A stretch of DNA of 51,613 nucleotides. It comes from Gammaproteobacteria bacterium (lineage in GTDB: Bacteria > Pseudomonadota > Gammaproteobacteria > JAJDOJ01). The first letter of the stretch is position 1; each line of letters begins with the position of its first letter. The DNA lies in NCBI GenBank assembly GCA_022340215.1, contig JAJDOJ010000222.1:1-51613 (forward strand), written 5' to 3'. The notes beneath the pieces are model-generated. The model saw only the letters and a program-made list of their open reading frames with translations, ran no database searches and was not told where the DNA came from. Positions 8,157 through 17,193 of this stretch are shown piece by piece. The position numbers and the translations under genes were made by a program.

Positions 8157-9035
8157 TCAGGTCTTCAGTGAATGGATATATTCACGAAAATCATCTTTCA
8201 GTTCCGGGTGCTTCAAAGCCAGCTCGACGTTCGCCTGAAGATACCCGAGTTTGCTCCCGCAGTCGTAGCGGGTGCCCTCGAACTCGTAGGCCATGATGCT
8301 TTCACCCGACTGAATCTGTCGTGCGATGGCGTCGGTCAGCTGGATCTCCCCACCGGCCCCCTTGCTCATCTGCCTCAGGTGGTCAAAGATCGACGATTCG
8401 AGAATATACCGTCCCACGACAGCGATGTTCGAGGGTGCCTCCTCGGGCGAGGGCTTTTCGACTAGGCCGCGGATATCCCAGAGTCGATCGCCCTTCTCGG
8501 TCCCGTCCACGACGCCGTAACCGCTGATTTCTTCCTTTGGCACCTGCTCGACGCCGATGATCCCGCACTGGGATTCCTCGTAGACCTCCACCATCTGCAT
8601 GATACAACCCCGCTCTCCGTCGTCGATCAGGTCGTCGGCCAGGATAACGGCAAAGGGCTCGTCTTCTATGACGCACTGGGCACACGCAACCGCGTGTCCC
8701 AGACCCAGCGCTTCCGACTGGCGTATGTAGACACAGCTAACACCGGGAGGTAGCACCTCCCTCGCCACTTTCAGCAGGTGCGTCTTGTTCTTGGCCTCCA
8801 GTTCGCTCTCGAGTTCGTAGGCCTTATCGAAGTGATCCGGGATGGAGCGTTTGTTCCTCCCCGTGACAAATATCAGGACATCGATACCGGCCGCCACAGC
8901 CTCCTCGGCTGCATACTGGACTAGCGGCTTGTCGACGACTGGAAGCATCTCTTTCGGACTGGCCTTGGTGGCCGGAAGGAAACGCGTGCCCAAACCCGCC
9001 ACCGGAAAAACCGCCTTCCTTATTTTCTTTCCCAT
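8157..9035 (-). CDS. galU: UTP-glucose-1-phosphate uridylyltransferase
   Basis: GalU makes UDP-glucose from UTP and glucose-1-phosphate, feeding LPS, glycogen and exopolysaccharide synthesis. The 292-residue protein starts MGKKIRKAVFPVAGLGTRFLP, giving the nucleotide-binding GLGTRFLPATK, followed by SPKEMLPVVDKPLVQYAAEE. Further signatures are RQSEALGLGHAV, FAVILADDLID (metal-binding Asp), GVVDG, LVEKPSPEEAPSN and YDCGSKLGYLQANV. Length and motifs are standard. It is transcribed leftward after lapB with a 263-base gap that contains a hairpin, so it may have its own promoter. Its 3' end faces glk across 197 bases. No T-tailed terminator is evident there, though GATAGCG/CGCTATC (8065-8091) could pair. 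Confidence 0.95.
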   Translation of the reverse strand: MGKKIRKAVFPVAGLGTRFLPATKASPKEMLPVVDKPLVQYAAEEAVAAGIDVLIFVTGRNKRSIPDHFDKAYELESELEAKNKTHLLKVAREVLPPGVSCVYIRQSEALGLGHAVACAQCVIEDEPFAVILADDLIDDGERGCIMQMVEVYEESQCGIIGVEQVPKEEISGYGVVDGTEKGDRLWDIRGLVEKPSPEEAPSNIAVVGRYILESSIFDHLRQMSKGAGGEIQLTDAIARQIQSGESIMAYEFEGTRYDCGSKLGYLQANVELALKHPELKDDFREYIHSLKT

Positions 9036-9054
9036 AGATTCCTCTGCTCAATGA

Positions 9055-9091
9055 CTTGCCGCCACCGTCCGCCAATGGTGTGGGCGGCAAG
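9055..9091 (-). other. Hairpin in the galU leader
   Basis: CTTGCCGCC (9055-9063) and GGCGGCAAG (9083-9091) are perfect 9-bp complements enclosing a 19-base loop. The structure lies 20 bases before the galU start codon on the transcribed strand. It has no T-run and so is not a standard terminator. It could influence galU translation or be the stem that ends the lapB transcript. Confidence 0.4.
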
Positions 9092-9298
9092 ACCGTAAAC
9101 ATAAAAAAATGGCCAATTTTCTACTTTGGCGACGCTCGATCGCACCGTGGGTCAGGATTCGAGCGCGTCCGGTTCGCCTCCTGAAACCCGCGGTATCGGA
9201 AGACCACTCGATGCGCTGAAGACATCTCCCGGAAGCACGGAGGCGTGCCAACTCGACCGAAGTGCTCTATACCCGGCCTATCCGGCGAGTGGCAACTC

Positions 9299-10492
9299 TC
9301 AGAGGCTGTAGTGCTTGGATTTGCGCGGCAGCGCGGTATGCGGGCCAACCGGCCTGACCGTTCCCCAGCCGTGACAACCGGGGCATTGCCAGAACAACCC
9401 CCTGGATTCGAATCCACAGGAATTACACTGGTAAGAGACCTGCGAATCGATATGCGAGTCTAGTGCGGCTACAACCTTTTCCAAGGCCTCACGTCCATCG
9501 GGGATCGCACCATCCGACACCATCTTGACGTACTCGCGAACCATCGCCAGCGCGACCCGCTCCTTTCTGAACTCCGATTCGAAAACCGACGCCACGCGCT
9601 CCAGGTCCCCGGCCTTCAGGTAACTCTCCAGCACGGTGAATACGATGTCCTGATCGCATCCGCAAGGCTGGATTTCCCTCAGATAACCAAGGTATCCCTC
9701 TGCATCGTTACGGCGCGCATAGGCATCCCTCAGGCGCGGAAGTACCATGCGGATGTAATCTGTGTCCTGCTGATAGACCTTACTGTAGAACTTGATTGCA
9801 CGACCATACCGCGATGCCCGCAACGCCATATCGCCCAGCAGAATACTTGCGCGGGCACAGGCCGGATCACGGGACAATGCCTTCCTCGCCAGATCCTCCG
9901 CCTCCGAAGAGTGCCCGGCGGCATCCCGGGATTCGGCGATCTCACAGTAGTAATGCGCCACGACCGGCTCATGTGCGTCGCCGGCGTCCTGAAGTTGCTG
10001 CGCGACCTGTATCGCGGACTCCCAGTCCTTCTCCTGTTCGTATACCTCCATCAGATGGCGGCAGGCCGCACGCTTGTGTCCGTTCTGTGCGATCACTTCC
10101 TTAAAAAGCTCTTCCGCGCGATCCAGCAGGCCCGCCTTTAGATAGTCCCTGCCCAGTTCCAGGAGCGCGTCCTCCCTGCATTGGGCCCCCGCACCGGGTC
10201 GGGATATCAGATTCTGGTGGATACGTATTGCCCTGTCCACCTCTCCGCGTCGCCGGAAGAGGTTCCCTAGCAGGAGGTGTGTCTCGACGGTTTCGGCATC
10301 GACCTCGACGATCTGAAGGAAGACCTCCAGCGCCTTGTCGGGTTTCTCGTCGAGAAGGTAGTTCAGACCCTGAATGTACTCAGGAGAGATCGAGGACGTC
10401 AGTCCTTCGTTCCGCTGTCTGTCCGTTTTCCTCGCCACATACCAGCCAGAAGCGGCAGCCACGGGAAGAAGGAACCAGAGTAATGTCAACAT
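9299..10492 (-). CDS. lapB: LPS assembly protein LapB (YciM)
   Basis: LapB is an inner-membrane-anchored TPR protein that works with FtsH to set LpxC levels and couples LPS synthesis to transport. From the ATG at 10492 the protein has 397 residues. MLTLLWFLLPVAAASGWYV is the N-terminal anchor, followed by about nine TPR-like units (LLDEKPDKALEVF; LLLGNLFRRRGEVDRAIRIH; ALLELGRDYLKAGLLDRAEE). A C-terminal rubredoxin-type zinc site follows: YQCNSCGFESRG and WQCPGCHGWGTV, two CxxC pairs. The longer frame from 10531 adds 13 residues not found in the family, so the inner ATG was preferred. It follows ihfB by 192 bases. The small lapA gene that precedes lapB in E. coli is absent here. Confidence 0.93.
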   Translation of the reverse strand: MLTLLWFLLPVAAASGWYVARKTDRQRNEGLTSSISPEYIQGLNYLLDEKPDKALEVFLQIVEVDAETVETHLLLGNLFRRRGEVDRAIRIHQNLISRPGAGAQCREDALLELGRDYLKAGLLDRAEELFKEVIAQNGHKRAACRHLMEVYEQEKDWESAIQVAQQLQDAGDAHEPVVAHYYCEIAESRDAAGHSSEAEDLARKALSRDPACARASILLGDMALRASRYGRAIKFYSKVYQQDTDYIRMVLPRLRDAYARRNDAEGYLGYLREIQPCGCDQDIVFTVLESYLKAGDLERVASVFESEFRKERVALAMVREYVKMVSDGAIPDGREALEKVVAALDSHIDSQVSYQCNSCGFESRGLFWQCPGCHGWGTVRPVGPHTALPRKSKHYSL

Positions 10493-10684
10493 AGGAAAGC
10501 ATCCGGCATTCTCGTCACCTAGAACCGACACGCGCGTGATCCGATCGGTATCCCAGGCGCGGGAAAACGTCCCGTTTGGATATCATCGCGGAATTATAGT
10601 CGGTTTAGGTGCGCGCTGATACCGGGGGCGAAACCGGAAACCCGCCATTGCACGCCAGTCCGGACGTGACGCGGCCGTACACGA

Positions 10685-11011
10685 TCAGGAATCGGCCGCC
10701 TCCGCGACCTCCGGTACCGGCGCCTTGGACAGATTGACCCGGTCCCTGAGCTCCTTGCCCGGCTTGAAGTGGGGAACATGCTTGCCCGGCAATGATACCG
10801 CCTCCCCGGTCTTGGGATTTCTCCCGATCCTCGGCGGCCTGTAGTGAAGCGAGAAACTGCCAAATCCCCGAATCTCGATACGGTCTCCTCCAGATAATGC
10901 ACCACTCATCATTTCCAGCACGGAATTCACCGCGAGTTCTACATCCCTGGTCGCAAGGTGTTGTTGCTTGAGTGAAACTTGTTCGATCAGCTCGGACTTT
11001 GTCATCGCCAT
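10685..11011 (-). CDS. ihfB: Integration host factor beta subunit
   Basis: IHF is a heterodimeric DNA-bending protein that recognises WATCARNNNNTTR and shapes sigma-54 promoters, recombination and replication sites. The protein ([20 protein letters not shown], 108 residues) has the HU/IHF core [20 protein letters not shown] and the flexible DNA-binding arm GRNPKTGE, with [17 protein letters not shown]. The start at 11011 was chosen because AAGGA lies 9 bases upstream; 11005 (MTKSEL) and 11020 are alternatives, while the longer frame to 11158 is unlikely. A slightly extended acidic C-terminal tail ([12 protein letters not shown]) is unlike the short E. coli end. It lies downstream of rpsA, the conserved arrangement. 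A likely IHF site occurs elsewhere in this window at 29973. Confidence 0.93.
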   Translation of the reverse strand: MAMTKSELIEQVSLKQQHLATRDVELAVNSVLEMMSGALSGGDRIEIRGFGSFSLHYRPPRIGRNPKTGEAVSLPGKHVPHFKPGKELRDRVNLSKAPVPEVAEAADS

Positions 11012-11231
11012 ACCGTTCATTCCTTGTGCCCTATCCCGCAATGTGCTTTCAGTTGCCTGCTCAACGTTTACGGAAAGGCGCGTCTCGCAGGCAATAGCGT
11101 TCTCGTGTCGAGCACGGGAACGCTGCCGCGTAAGACCACAGGGACTCTGAACCCGCAAATATCACCACGATAGAGCACCAAGTACCTGGCGTTTTTCCCG
11201 TGCCTGTCGCTCGCGACGGTGCACTTCCTGC

Positions 11232-11260
11232 CCCCCCGAAAACTTTAGTTTCCGGGGGGA
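11232..11260 (-). other. GC-rich hairpin between rpsA and ihfB
   Basis: CCCCCCGAAAAC, a four-base loop TTTA, and GTTTCCGGGGGG form a nearly perfect stem (one mismatch) about 40 bases past the rpsA stop. No T-run follows, so it is not a typical intrinsic terminator. It may stabilise the rpsA message or partly separate rpsA from ihfB expression. Confidence 0.5.
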
Positions 11261-11302
11261 CTCCCAATCGACCAATGACCCTGTGCAGTAAAGCGGCCAG
11301 CG

Positions 11303-12982
11303 CTACTCGTCCTTGTCGCCGCCAATCTGCTCCTTGAGCAGGTCTCCAAGTGAGGTCGTCGCTTGTTCCCCGCCCCGGGTGTAGTCCTGCAGGGCCTGCG
11401 CCTCGTCCGCGACCTCCTTCGCCTTGATGGAAAGGTTGATGACACGGCGCCTGCCGTCGACACCGACGAATTTCGCCTCGACCTCGTCACCGACTTTGAG
11501 CACGCTGCGTGCATCCTCCACCCGGTCACGCGAGAGTTCCGAGGCCCGCAGGGAGCCCTCGACACCGTCGGGCAGGTCGATGACCGCGCCTTTTGCGTCC
11601 ACTTCCCTGATCACCCCGGTGACCACGCTACCCTTCGGATGTTCGGCAACGAAATTTGAGAAGGGGTCCTTGTCGAGTTGCTTGATGCCGAGGCTGATCC
11701 GCTCGCGCTCCGGATCGACGGAAAGCACCACGGCCTCGACCTCGTCGCCCTTCTTGTAGTCCCTGACGGCCTCCTCGCCCGAGGCACTCCAGGAGATATC
11801 CGAGAGATGGACCAGGCCGTCGATGCCGCCGTCCAGGCCGACGAAGACGCCGAAATCGGTGATCGACTTGATGCTGCCGCTGACCTTGTCGCCCTTGTTG
11901 TGCGTCGCCGCGAAGTCGTCCCAGGGATTGGACTGGCACTGCTTGACGCCCAGCGATATCCGTCGGCGCTCCTCGTCGATGTCCAGGATCATGACCTCGA
12001 CTTCCTGCCCGACGTGTACGACCTTGTTTGGATTGACGTTCTTGTTGGTCCAGTCCATCTCGGAAACGTGTACGAGACCCTCGACGCCGTCCTCGATCTC
12101 CACGAAACAACCGTAGTCGGCGATATTCGTCACGGTACCGAATAGGCGCGTGCCTTCCGGATAGCGGCGGGTGAGATCGACCCAGGGATCGTCGCCCAGC
12201 TGCTTGAGACCGAGCGAGACGCGGTTGCGCTCGCGATCGAACTTGAGGACCTTGACCTCGACTTCGTCGCCGATGTTGACCACCTCGGACGGGTGCTTCA
12301 CCCGCTTCCAGGCCATGTCCGTGATGTGCAGCAGGCCGTCGATGCCGCCAAGATCGAGGAAGGCGCCGTAGTCGGTGAGGTTCTTGACCACACCTTTGAG
12401 GACCAGTCCTTCCTCGAGGCTCTCGAGCAGCGCCTCGCGCTCCGCACTGTATTCCTTCTCGACCACCGCGCGCCGCGAGACCACCACGTTGTTGCGGCGC
12501 TGATCCAGCTTGATGACCTTGAATTCCAGCTCCTTGCCCTCGAGGTGGGACGTATCCCGCACCGGGCGCACATCCACCAGGGACCCCGGGAGAAAGGCAC
12601 GGACGTTGCTGATATCGACGGTAAAGCCGCCCTTCACCTTACCGGAAAGGACCCCGGATACGGGATTATCGGACTCAAACGCGTCCTCGAGGATGCCCCA
12701 GGCCTTGGCCCGAATCGCCTTTTCACGCGACAGCCGGGTCTCGCCGAAGCCGTCCTCCACGGCATCCAGCGACACCTCCACGACGTCGCCGACGTTGACG
12801 TTGATCTCGCCGTCGGGACTCCTGAACTGCTCGATGGGGATGACCCCCTCTGACTTCAGTCCGGCATGCACGAACACGTTGTCGTTGCGGATATCGACGA
12901 CGGTCCCGTTAATGATGGTGCCGGGACGCATCTGGATGCTGTTCAGGCTCTCTTCGAAAAGCTCGGCAAAATTCTCGCTCAT
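11303..12982 (-). CDS. rpsA: 30S ribosomal protein S1
   Basis: S1 binds mRNA leaders on the 30S subunit and is needed to initiate most gammaproteobacterial messages. The 559-residue protein carries six S1 (OB-fold) repeats at roughly 20-90, 105-170, 190-258, 275-345, 362-432 and 449-515. Repeats 3-6 show the strong motif [20 protein letters not shown] or its variants ([40 protein letters not shown]). The start [14 protein letters not shown] and the length match the family. The gene sits between cmk and ihfB as in other gammaproteobacteria, 111 bases after cmk. The C-terminal acidic tail (EQIGGDKDE) is normal. Confidence 0.97.
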   Translation of the reverse strand: MSENFAELFEESLNSIQMRPGTIINGTVVDIRNDNVFVHAGLKSEGVIPIEQFRSPDGEINVNVGDVVEVSLDAVEDGFGETRLSREKAIRAKAWGILEDAFESDNPVSGVLSGKVKGGFTVDISNVRAFLPGSLVDVRPVRDTSHLEGKELEFKVIKLDQRRNNVVVSRRAVVEKEYSAEREALLESLEEGLVLKGVVKNLTDYGAFLDLGGIDGLLHITDMAWKRVKHPSEVVNIGDEVEVKVLKFDRERNRVSLGLKQLGDDPWVDLTRRYPEGTRLFGTVTNIADYGCFVEIEDGVEGLVHVSEMDWTNKNVNPNKVVHVGQEVEVMILDIDEERRRISLGVKQCQSNPWDDFAATHNKGDKVSGSIKSITDFGVFVGLDGGIDGLVHLSDISWSASGEEAVRDYKKGDEVEAVVLSVDPERERISLGIKQLDKDPFSNFVAEHPKGSVVTGVIREVDAKGAVIDLPDGVEGSLRASELSRDRVEDARSVLKVGDEVEAKFVGVDGRRRVINLSIKAKEVADEAQALQDYTRGGEQATTSLGDLLKEQIGGDKDE

Positions 12983-13093
12983 AAATAAGGTTAACTCGTA
13001 CTCAACTGCGGGCCTCAGGTGTCGCTACCGACTGACCGTGGAAGTCCGGGGTTATGGTTCATCGTCACCTCGCCCAATTCCGCGCGCCCCGTC

Positions 13094-13777
13094 TCATCGG
13101 CAATGAGATACGCAGGCCAGCGCCTGCTCGAGGACCTCGGAAATGCTCAAACCCGTCGAATCCAGGATGATGGCGTCTTCGGCGGGTTTAAGCGGCGCGA
13201 CCTCACGGTTTGCATCCCGTTCGTCACGCTTGGCGAGCTCGTTCAAAAGGTCGGCAAATCTAGCACCAACTCCTTTGTCTTTCAACTGCTTATAGCGCCT
13301 GCGGGCACGCTCTTCAAGACTCGCAGTCAGAAAAATCTTGGTATCAGCCTCCGGGAAGACCACCGTACCCATGTCGCGCCCGTCCGCGACCAGGCCAGGA
13401 GGCCCGGCAAAGGCCCGCTGCCGCTCCAGCAGCGCGGCCCGCACGCCCGGATCGGCCGCCACCCGGGAGGCGGCCTCGCCGCAGGCCTCGGTTCGGATCT
13501 CCGTCCCGACATTCCCCCCGTCCAGCAATGTGACCGGCTCACCGTCGGCGCCGGTTCGGAACTCCACCGCAAGCTCCCTGGCCAACCGTGAAAGCGCCGG
13601 ACAGTCATCCAGCGCCACACCGCCGCGCAACGCGGCAAGCGCGGTCAGCCGATACAGTGACCCGCTGTCGAGGAAGCGATAGCCCAGTTCTTTCGCCAGC
13701 AGATGGCTGATCGTTCCCTTTCCAGAGCCGCCGGGACCGTCGACGGTCACCACGACACCGCGCTCGCCCATCCTCAC
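13094..13777 (-). CDS. cmk: Cytidylate kinase
   Basis: Cmk phosphorylates CMP and dCMP to the diphosphates with ATP. The 227-residue protein begins [20 protein letters not shown], with the P-loop GPGGSGKGT at about 14-22, then [19 protein letters not shown] (monophosphate-binding region). It also shows [20 protein letters not shown] and [16 protein letters not shown] (lid), and an [20 protein letters not shown] segment. The start at 13777 overlaps the aroA stop by four bases, which indicates translational coupling. It links the aromatic amino acid genes to rpsA in the conserved order. Confidence 0.95.
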   Translation of the reverse strand: MRMGERGVVVTVDGPGGSGKGTISHLLAKELGYRFLDSGSLYRLTALAALRGGVALDDCPALSRLARELAVEFRTGADGEPVTLLDGGNVGTEIRTEACGEAASRVAADPGVRAALLERQRAFAGPPGLVADGRDMGTVVFPEADTKIFLTASLEERARRRYKQLKDKGVGARFADLLNELAKRDERDANREVAPLKPAEDAIILDSTGLSISEVLEQALACVSHCR

Positions 13778-15126
13778 ACTCCCCGGCCGCAGCTTAGGCG
13801 ATTTCTGTCCCCATTGCTCAGCTCCCGGATACCCAGTCCCGCGGACCCCGCCAGCGCGGCGAAACCGGGAAACGAGGTGTTGACGTTCCGGCAGTCCCGG
13901 ATCTGCACGGGAGCCGAGGCGCGCAACCCGGCCATGGCGAATGCCATTGCGATACGGTGATCTCCACGGCTGTCGACCTCGCCGCCCGAGATTTCCCCGC
14001 CATCGATCACGATCCCGTCCGGAGTCGGCGTCGCACTCACACCAAGGGCGGCGAGGCCGTCGGCCATGACCTGGATGCGGTCGGTCTCCTTGACGCGCAG
14101 TTCCGCTGCCCCGGTGACCCGTGTGCGGCCCTCAGCGCAAGCCGCCGCGACGAAGATCGCCGGGAACTCGTCGATCGCCAGTGGCACTAGGTCAGTTGGC
14201 ACGTCGATTCCTCGAAGCCGGGCCGGGCGCACCCGCAGTTCAGCCACCGGCTCCCCGCCAACGGTGCGCGGATCCAGCACCTCGATATCCGCGCCCATGG
14301 CTCGCAGGACGTCGATCACCCCGGTCCGGGTCGGATTGATACCGACGTGGCGCAGCGTCAGGTCCGAGCCCCTGGCGATGCTCGCGCCCGCGAGGAAAAA
14401 GGCTGCCGACGAGATATCCGACGGCACATCGACTCGGGTTGCGGAGAATACGCCGCCTCCCACGAGACAGACCCGTCCCTCGCTTCGTTCAATGGGGTAT
14501 CCGAAGGCCTCCATCATGCGCTCGGTATGGTCCCGCGTGGGGGCGGGTTCGGTCACGCAGGTCCGCCCCCGCGCATAGACCCCGGCAAGGAGAAGGCAGG
14601 ATTTCACCTGGGCGCTGGCTACCGGCATCGTATAATCGATGCCACGTAGTTCCATAGGACCCGACAGGGACAAGGGCGGCGTGCCGCCCGTTCCGGTCTG
14701 CACCCGCGCACCCATGGCCTGCAACGGGTCGGTTACCCGCCGCATCGGCCGCAGGGACAGCGACGCGTCCCCGGTCAGGCGCGAATCGAATGGCTGCCCG
14801 GCCAGCAGTCCCGCCATCAGGCGCATGGCGGTTCCGGAGTTCCCCATGTCCAGCGGTCCCTGCGGTTTGCGCAGACCGTCCCGGCCCACCCCATGAACGG
14901 TCACGCTGCCATTTTCCGGCCCGTCGATGCGGACCCCCATGTCGCGAAAGGCGTTCATCGTCGCCAGACAGTCCTCGCCCTCGAGGAAGCCGCTCACCTG
15001 CGTCACGCCCTCGGCGAGCGCGCCGAACATGATAGCCCGATGGGAGATCGATTTGTCTCCGGGCACGCTAAGCACGCCGCAGATGGCGCCGCCCGGTTCT
15101 ACCTGGAACTGGAGGTCTGCCATCAC
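13774..15126 (-). CDS. aroA: 3-phosphoshikimate 1-carboxyvinyltransferase (EPSP synthase)
   Basis: AroA joins phosphoenolpyruvate to shikimate-3-phosphate in chorismate synthesis. The 450-residue product has [115 protein letters not shown] and [13 protein letters not shown]. The pattern is closer to class II (CP4-like) enzymes than to the E. coli type. The position that is Ala100 in CP4, linked there to glyphosate tolerance, is Gly here (GNSGTA), so tolerance is not predicted. It overlaps tyrA and cmk by four bases on each side. In Pseudomonas the tyrA and aroA parts are one fused gene; here they are separate. Confidence 0.95.
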   Translation of the reverse strand: MMADLQFQVEPGGAICGVLSVPGDKSISHRAIMFGALAEGVTQVSGFLEGEDCLATMNAFRDMGVRIDGPENGSVTVHGVGRDGLRKPQGPLDMGNSGTAMRLMAGLLAGQPFDSRLTGDASLSLRPMRRVTDPLQAMGARVQTGTGGTPPLSLSGPMELRGIDYTMPVASAQVKSCLLLAGVYARGRTCVTEPAPTRDHTERMMEAFGYPIERSEGRVCLVGGGVFSATRVDVPSDISSAAFFLAGASIARGSDLTLRHVGINPTRTGVIDVLRAMGADIEVLDPRTVGGEPVAELRVRPARLRGIDVPTDLVPLAIDEFPAIFVAAACAEGRTRVTGAAELRVKETDRIQVMADGLAALGVSATPTPDGIVIDGGEISGGEVDSRGDHRIAMAFAMAGLRASAPVQIRDCRNVNTSFPGFAALAGSAGLGIRELSNGDRNRLSCGRGV

Positions 15127-15983
15127 CCGATATGGAGGCTGTCGCGCGCCGCCTTGGCCCGCGTGAAGATGTCTTTCAGCGCCTGTCCGTCGCCAGCCTC
15201 GATGGCGGCATTGACGCGATCCAGTTCCTCGCGGAAGTATCCGATCATCCGGGTCAGCGCCTTGCGATTACCCAGACAGATGTCACGCCACATGACCGGG
15301 TCGCTCGAGGCGATCCGTGTGAAATCCCGAAAACCGCCGGCGGCGTAGCGGAACACATCCTCGTGGTCTCCCAGGCGCGCTAGCCCGTCGACCAGGGTGA
15401 ATGCCAGCATATGCGGCAGATGGCTGGTGGCGGCGAGGACCTCGTCGTGATGCTCGACCGTGGTTTCCTCGACCATGGCGCCGGTGCGTTCCCACATCTC
15501 CCGCACCTCCCCCAGCGCGCGCACGGCGGTGTTCTCCAGCGGCGTGAGGATCACGCGGCGACGATAGTAGAGGTCGGCGAAGGCCGCCTCCACACTGCTC
15601 TTCTCTGTACCCGCGATGGGATGACCGGGGACGAAGTTCTCGGGAATCCCGCCGAGCGCCCGGTCCACGGCCTCGACGACCCAGGCCTTGGCACTGCCCA
15701 CATCGGTGAGGATGCTCTCCGGTGACAGGGCCCCGCGCAGTCTACGGCAGACCGCCTCCACCGCACCGAGCGGCACGGCCAGCACCACCATGTCCGACCC
15801 GGCCGCGGCCTTGCCGGGATCGAGTTCGTAACGGTCGATCACGCCCAGCGCCACCGCCCGCGCGAGATTCGCCTCGTTGCGGCTCGTCCCGACGATCTGG
15901 CCGACATGATGCTCCCGCCGCAGGGCCAGCGCCAGGGAACCGCCCATGAGTCCGACACCGACGATGCAGAGTCGATCGATCAC
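15123..15983 (-). CDS. tyrA: Prephenate/arogenate dehydrogenase
   Basis: TyrA oxidatively decarboxylates prephenate (or arogenate) on the way to tyrosine. The 286-residue protein starts with a Rossmann motif, LCIVGVGLMGGSLALALRRE, at about 5-24. VVLAVPLGAVEAVCRRL and ILTDVGSAKAWVVEAVD follow, then the active-site histidine regions FVPGHPIAGTEKSSVEAAF and TSHLPHMLAFTLVDGL. It is a single-domain dehydrogenase with no chorismate mutase part; that activity is on PheA. Four-base overlaps with hisC upstream and aroA downstream show it belongs to one coupled operon. Confidence 0.93.
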   Translation of the reverse strand: MIDRLCIVGVGLMGGSLALALRREHHVGQIVGTSRNEANLARAVALGVIDRYELDPGKAAAGSDMVVLAVPLGAVEAVCRRLRGALSPESILTDVGSAKAWVVEAVDRALGGIPENFVPGHPIAGTEKSSVEAAFADLYYRRRVILTPLENTAVRALGEVREMWERTGAMVEETTVEHHDEVLAATSHLPHMLAFTLVDGLARLGDHEDVFRYAAGGFRDFTRIASSDPVMWRDICLGNRKALTRMIGYFREELDRVNAAIEAGDGQALKDIFTRAKAARDSLHIG

Positions 15984-17131
15984 GATTGCAGCGCCTTGTC
16001 CAGCGCGGCCAGCATGCGCTGGTTCTGCGGCGCCGTGCCCACGGTGATCCGCAGGTGCTCGGGAAATCCGTAGTTCGCGACGGGACGAACGATGACACCC
16101 TCGCGCAGCATGGTGTCGTAGACCGGCAGGGCCTCGCGGGCGACGTCGACACAGATGAAATTACCCACCGAGGGGATGTGTCTCAGACCACGTTCGTCGA
16201 AGGCCCGAGCGAGCACCGCCAGGCCATCGTCGTTGACCTTCCGGCTTCTCTCGATGTGTGCGTCGTCATCCAGCGCCGCCCGCGCGCCGACCTGACCCAG
16301 GAGATTCACATTGAACGGCTGGCGCACCCGATTCAGCAGATCCGCCACATCGGGGTGCGACAGCCCATAACCGACACGCAGGCCGGCAAGACCGAATATC
16401 TTTGAGAAGGTGCGTGTCACGACCAGCCTCGGGAAACGTTCCAGCCAGGCCGAGGCATCCGGATACTCCGCTTCGGACACGTACTCCGCATAGGCCTCGT
16501 CCACCACGCAGATCACATGCGAGGGGAGCGAGTCGACGAAGTCGTGCAAGACGTCCGAGGCGAGCCAGGTCCCGGTCGGATTGTTGGGGTTCGCGACGAA
16601 GACCAGTCGTGTGTCGCGGTCGACCTGGCGATAAAGGTTCTCGAGGCTGTGCCCGTAGGGCATCGCCGCAGCCGGCGGATTCGGGGTCGCCACGCGCGAG
16701 ACGGCGCCGGTCGCTGTCGTCACGATGGGATAGACCGCAAAGGCGTGCGCCGAATACACGGCCGACCTGCCCGGAGCGAGGAAGGCCCTGGCCAGCAGTT
16801 CCAGGATGTCGTTCGACCCGTTGCCGACGGTGACACAGTTCATCGGCACCCCGTGTCGCCGGGCAATGGCTTCCTTCAAGGCGAAACCATTACCGTCAGG
16901 ATAGTACGAGACCGCATCCAGTCGTTCACGCATCGCCGCCAGCGCGAGCGGACTCGGTCCCAGGGGATTCTCGTTGGACGCGAGCTTGATCGAATCCTTG
17001 ATGCCCAGTTCCTGTTCCAGGGTCTCAACCGGCTTGCCAGGCTCGTAGGGCCGCAGGCGCCGGACGCCCTCGACCGCGAGATCGATGAATGCCGGGGAAT
17101 CAGGATCCGTCGGTGATATCGATGCCGTCAT
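15980..17131 (-). CDS. hisC: Histidinol-phosphate aminotransferase family (HisC)
   Basis: This PLP enzyme of 383 residues has KLASNENPLGPSPLALAAMR, YPDGNGFALKEAIARRHGV, VTVGNGSNDILELLARAF, FVANPNNPTGTWL, VVDEAYAEYV, and TRTFSKIFGLAGLRVGYGLS with the PLP-binding lysine, all of the HisC type. Lying between pheA and tyrA, it may chiefly serve as an aromatic aminotransferase (prephenate, phenylpyruvate or imidazole-acetol phosphate). Pseudomonas places its hisC2 copy identically. The stop overlaps the tyrA start by four bases. Upstream, a dispersed repeat (17153-17193) separates it from pheA and occupies most of the usual leader. No strong ribosome-binding site precedes the ATG. Confidence 0.93.
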   Translation of the reverse strand: MTASISPTDPDSPAFIDLAVEGVRRLRPYEPGKPVETLEQELGIKDSIKLASNENPLGPSPLALAAMRERLDAVSYYPDGNGFALKEAIARRHGVPMNCVTVGNGSNDILELLARAFLAPGRSAVYSAHAFAVYPIVTTATGAVSRVATPNPPAAAMPYGHSLENLYRQVDRDTRLVFVANPNNPTGTWLASDVLHDFVDSLPSHVICVVDEAYAEYVSEAEYPDASAWLERFPRLVVTRTFSKIFGLAGLRVGYGLSHPDVADLLNRVRQPFNVNLLGQVGARAALDDDAHIERSRKVNDDGLAVLARAFDERGLRHIPSVGNFICVDVAREALPVYDTMLREGVIVRPVANYGFPEHLRITVGTAPQNQRMLAALDKALQS

Positions 17132-17152
17132 TATCGTGATTCGAGCCGTCCT

Positions 17153-17193
17153 ACGCCGCCAGGGAGTGCAGGACGGGCTTTTGCGACACCCTC
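17153..17193 (-). repeat. Dispersed repeat A, copy 1, at the pheA stop codon
   Basis: On the minus strand the pheA TGA is followed at once by GGGTGTCGCAAAAGCCCG and then TCCTGCACTCCCTGGCGGCG. The same 41-base core occurs at 29428-29469 and 36452-36493. This copy lacks the further 24 bases shared by the other two. It fills the pheA-hisC gap. Confidence 0.8.

Noticed and set aside
9406-9420. TTCGAATCC-like string suggestive of a tRNA T-loop
   Set aside because: It lies inside lapB, and no acceptor stem or anticodon arm can be formed around it.
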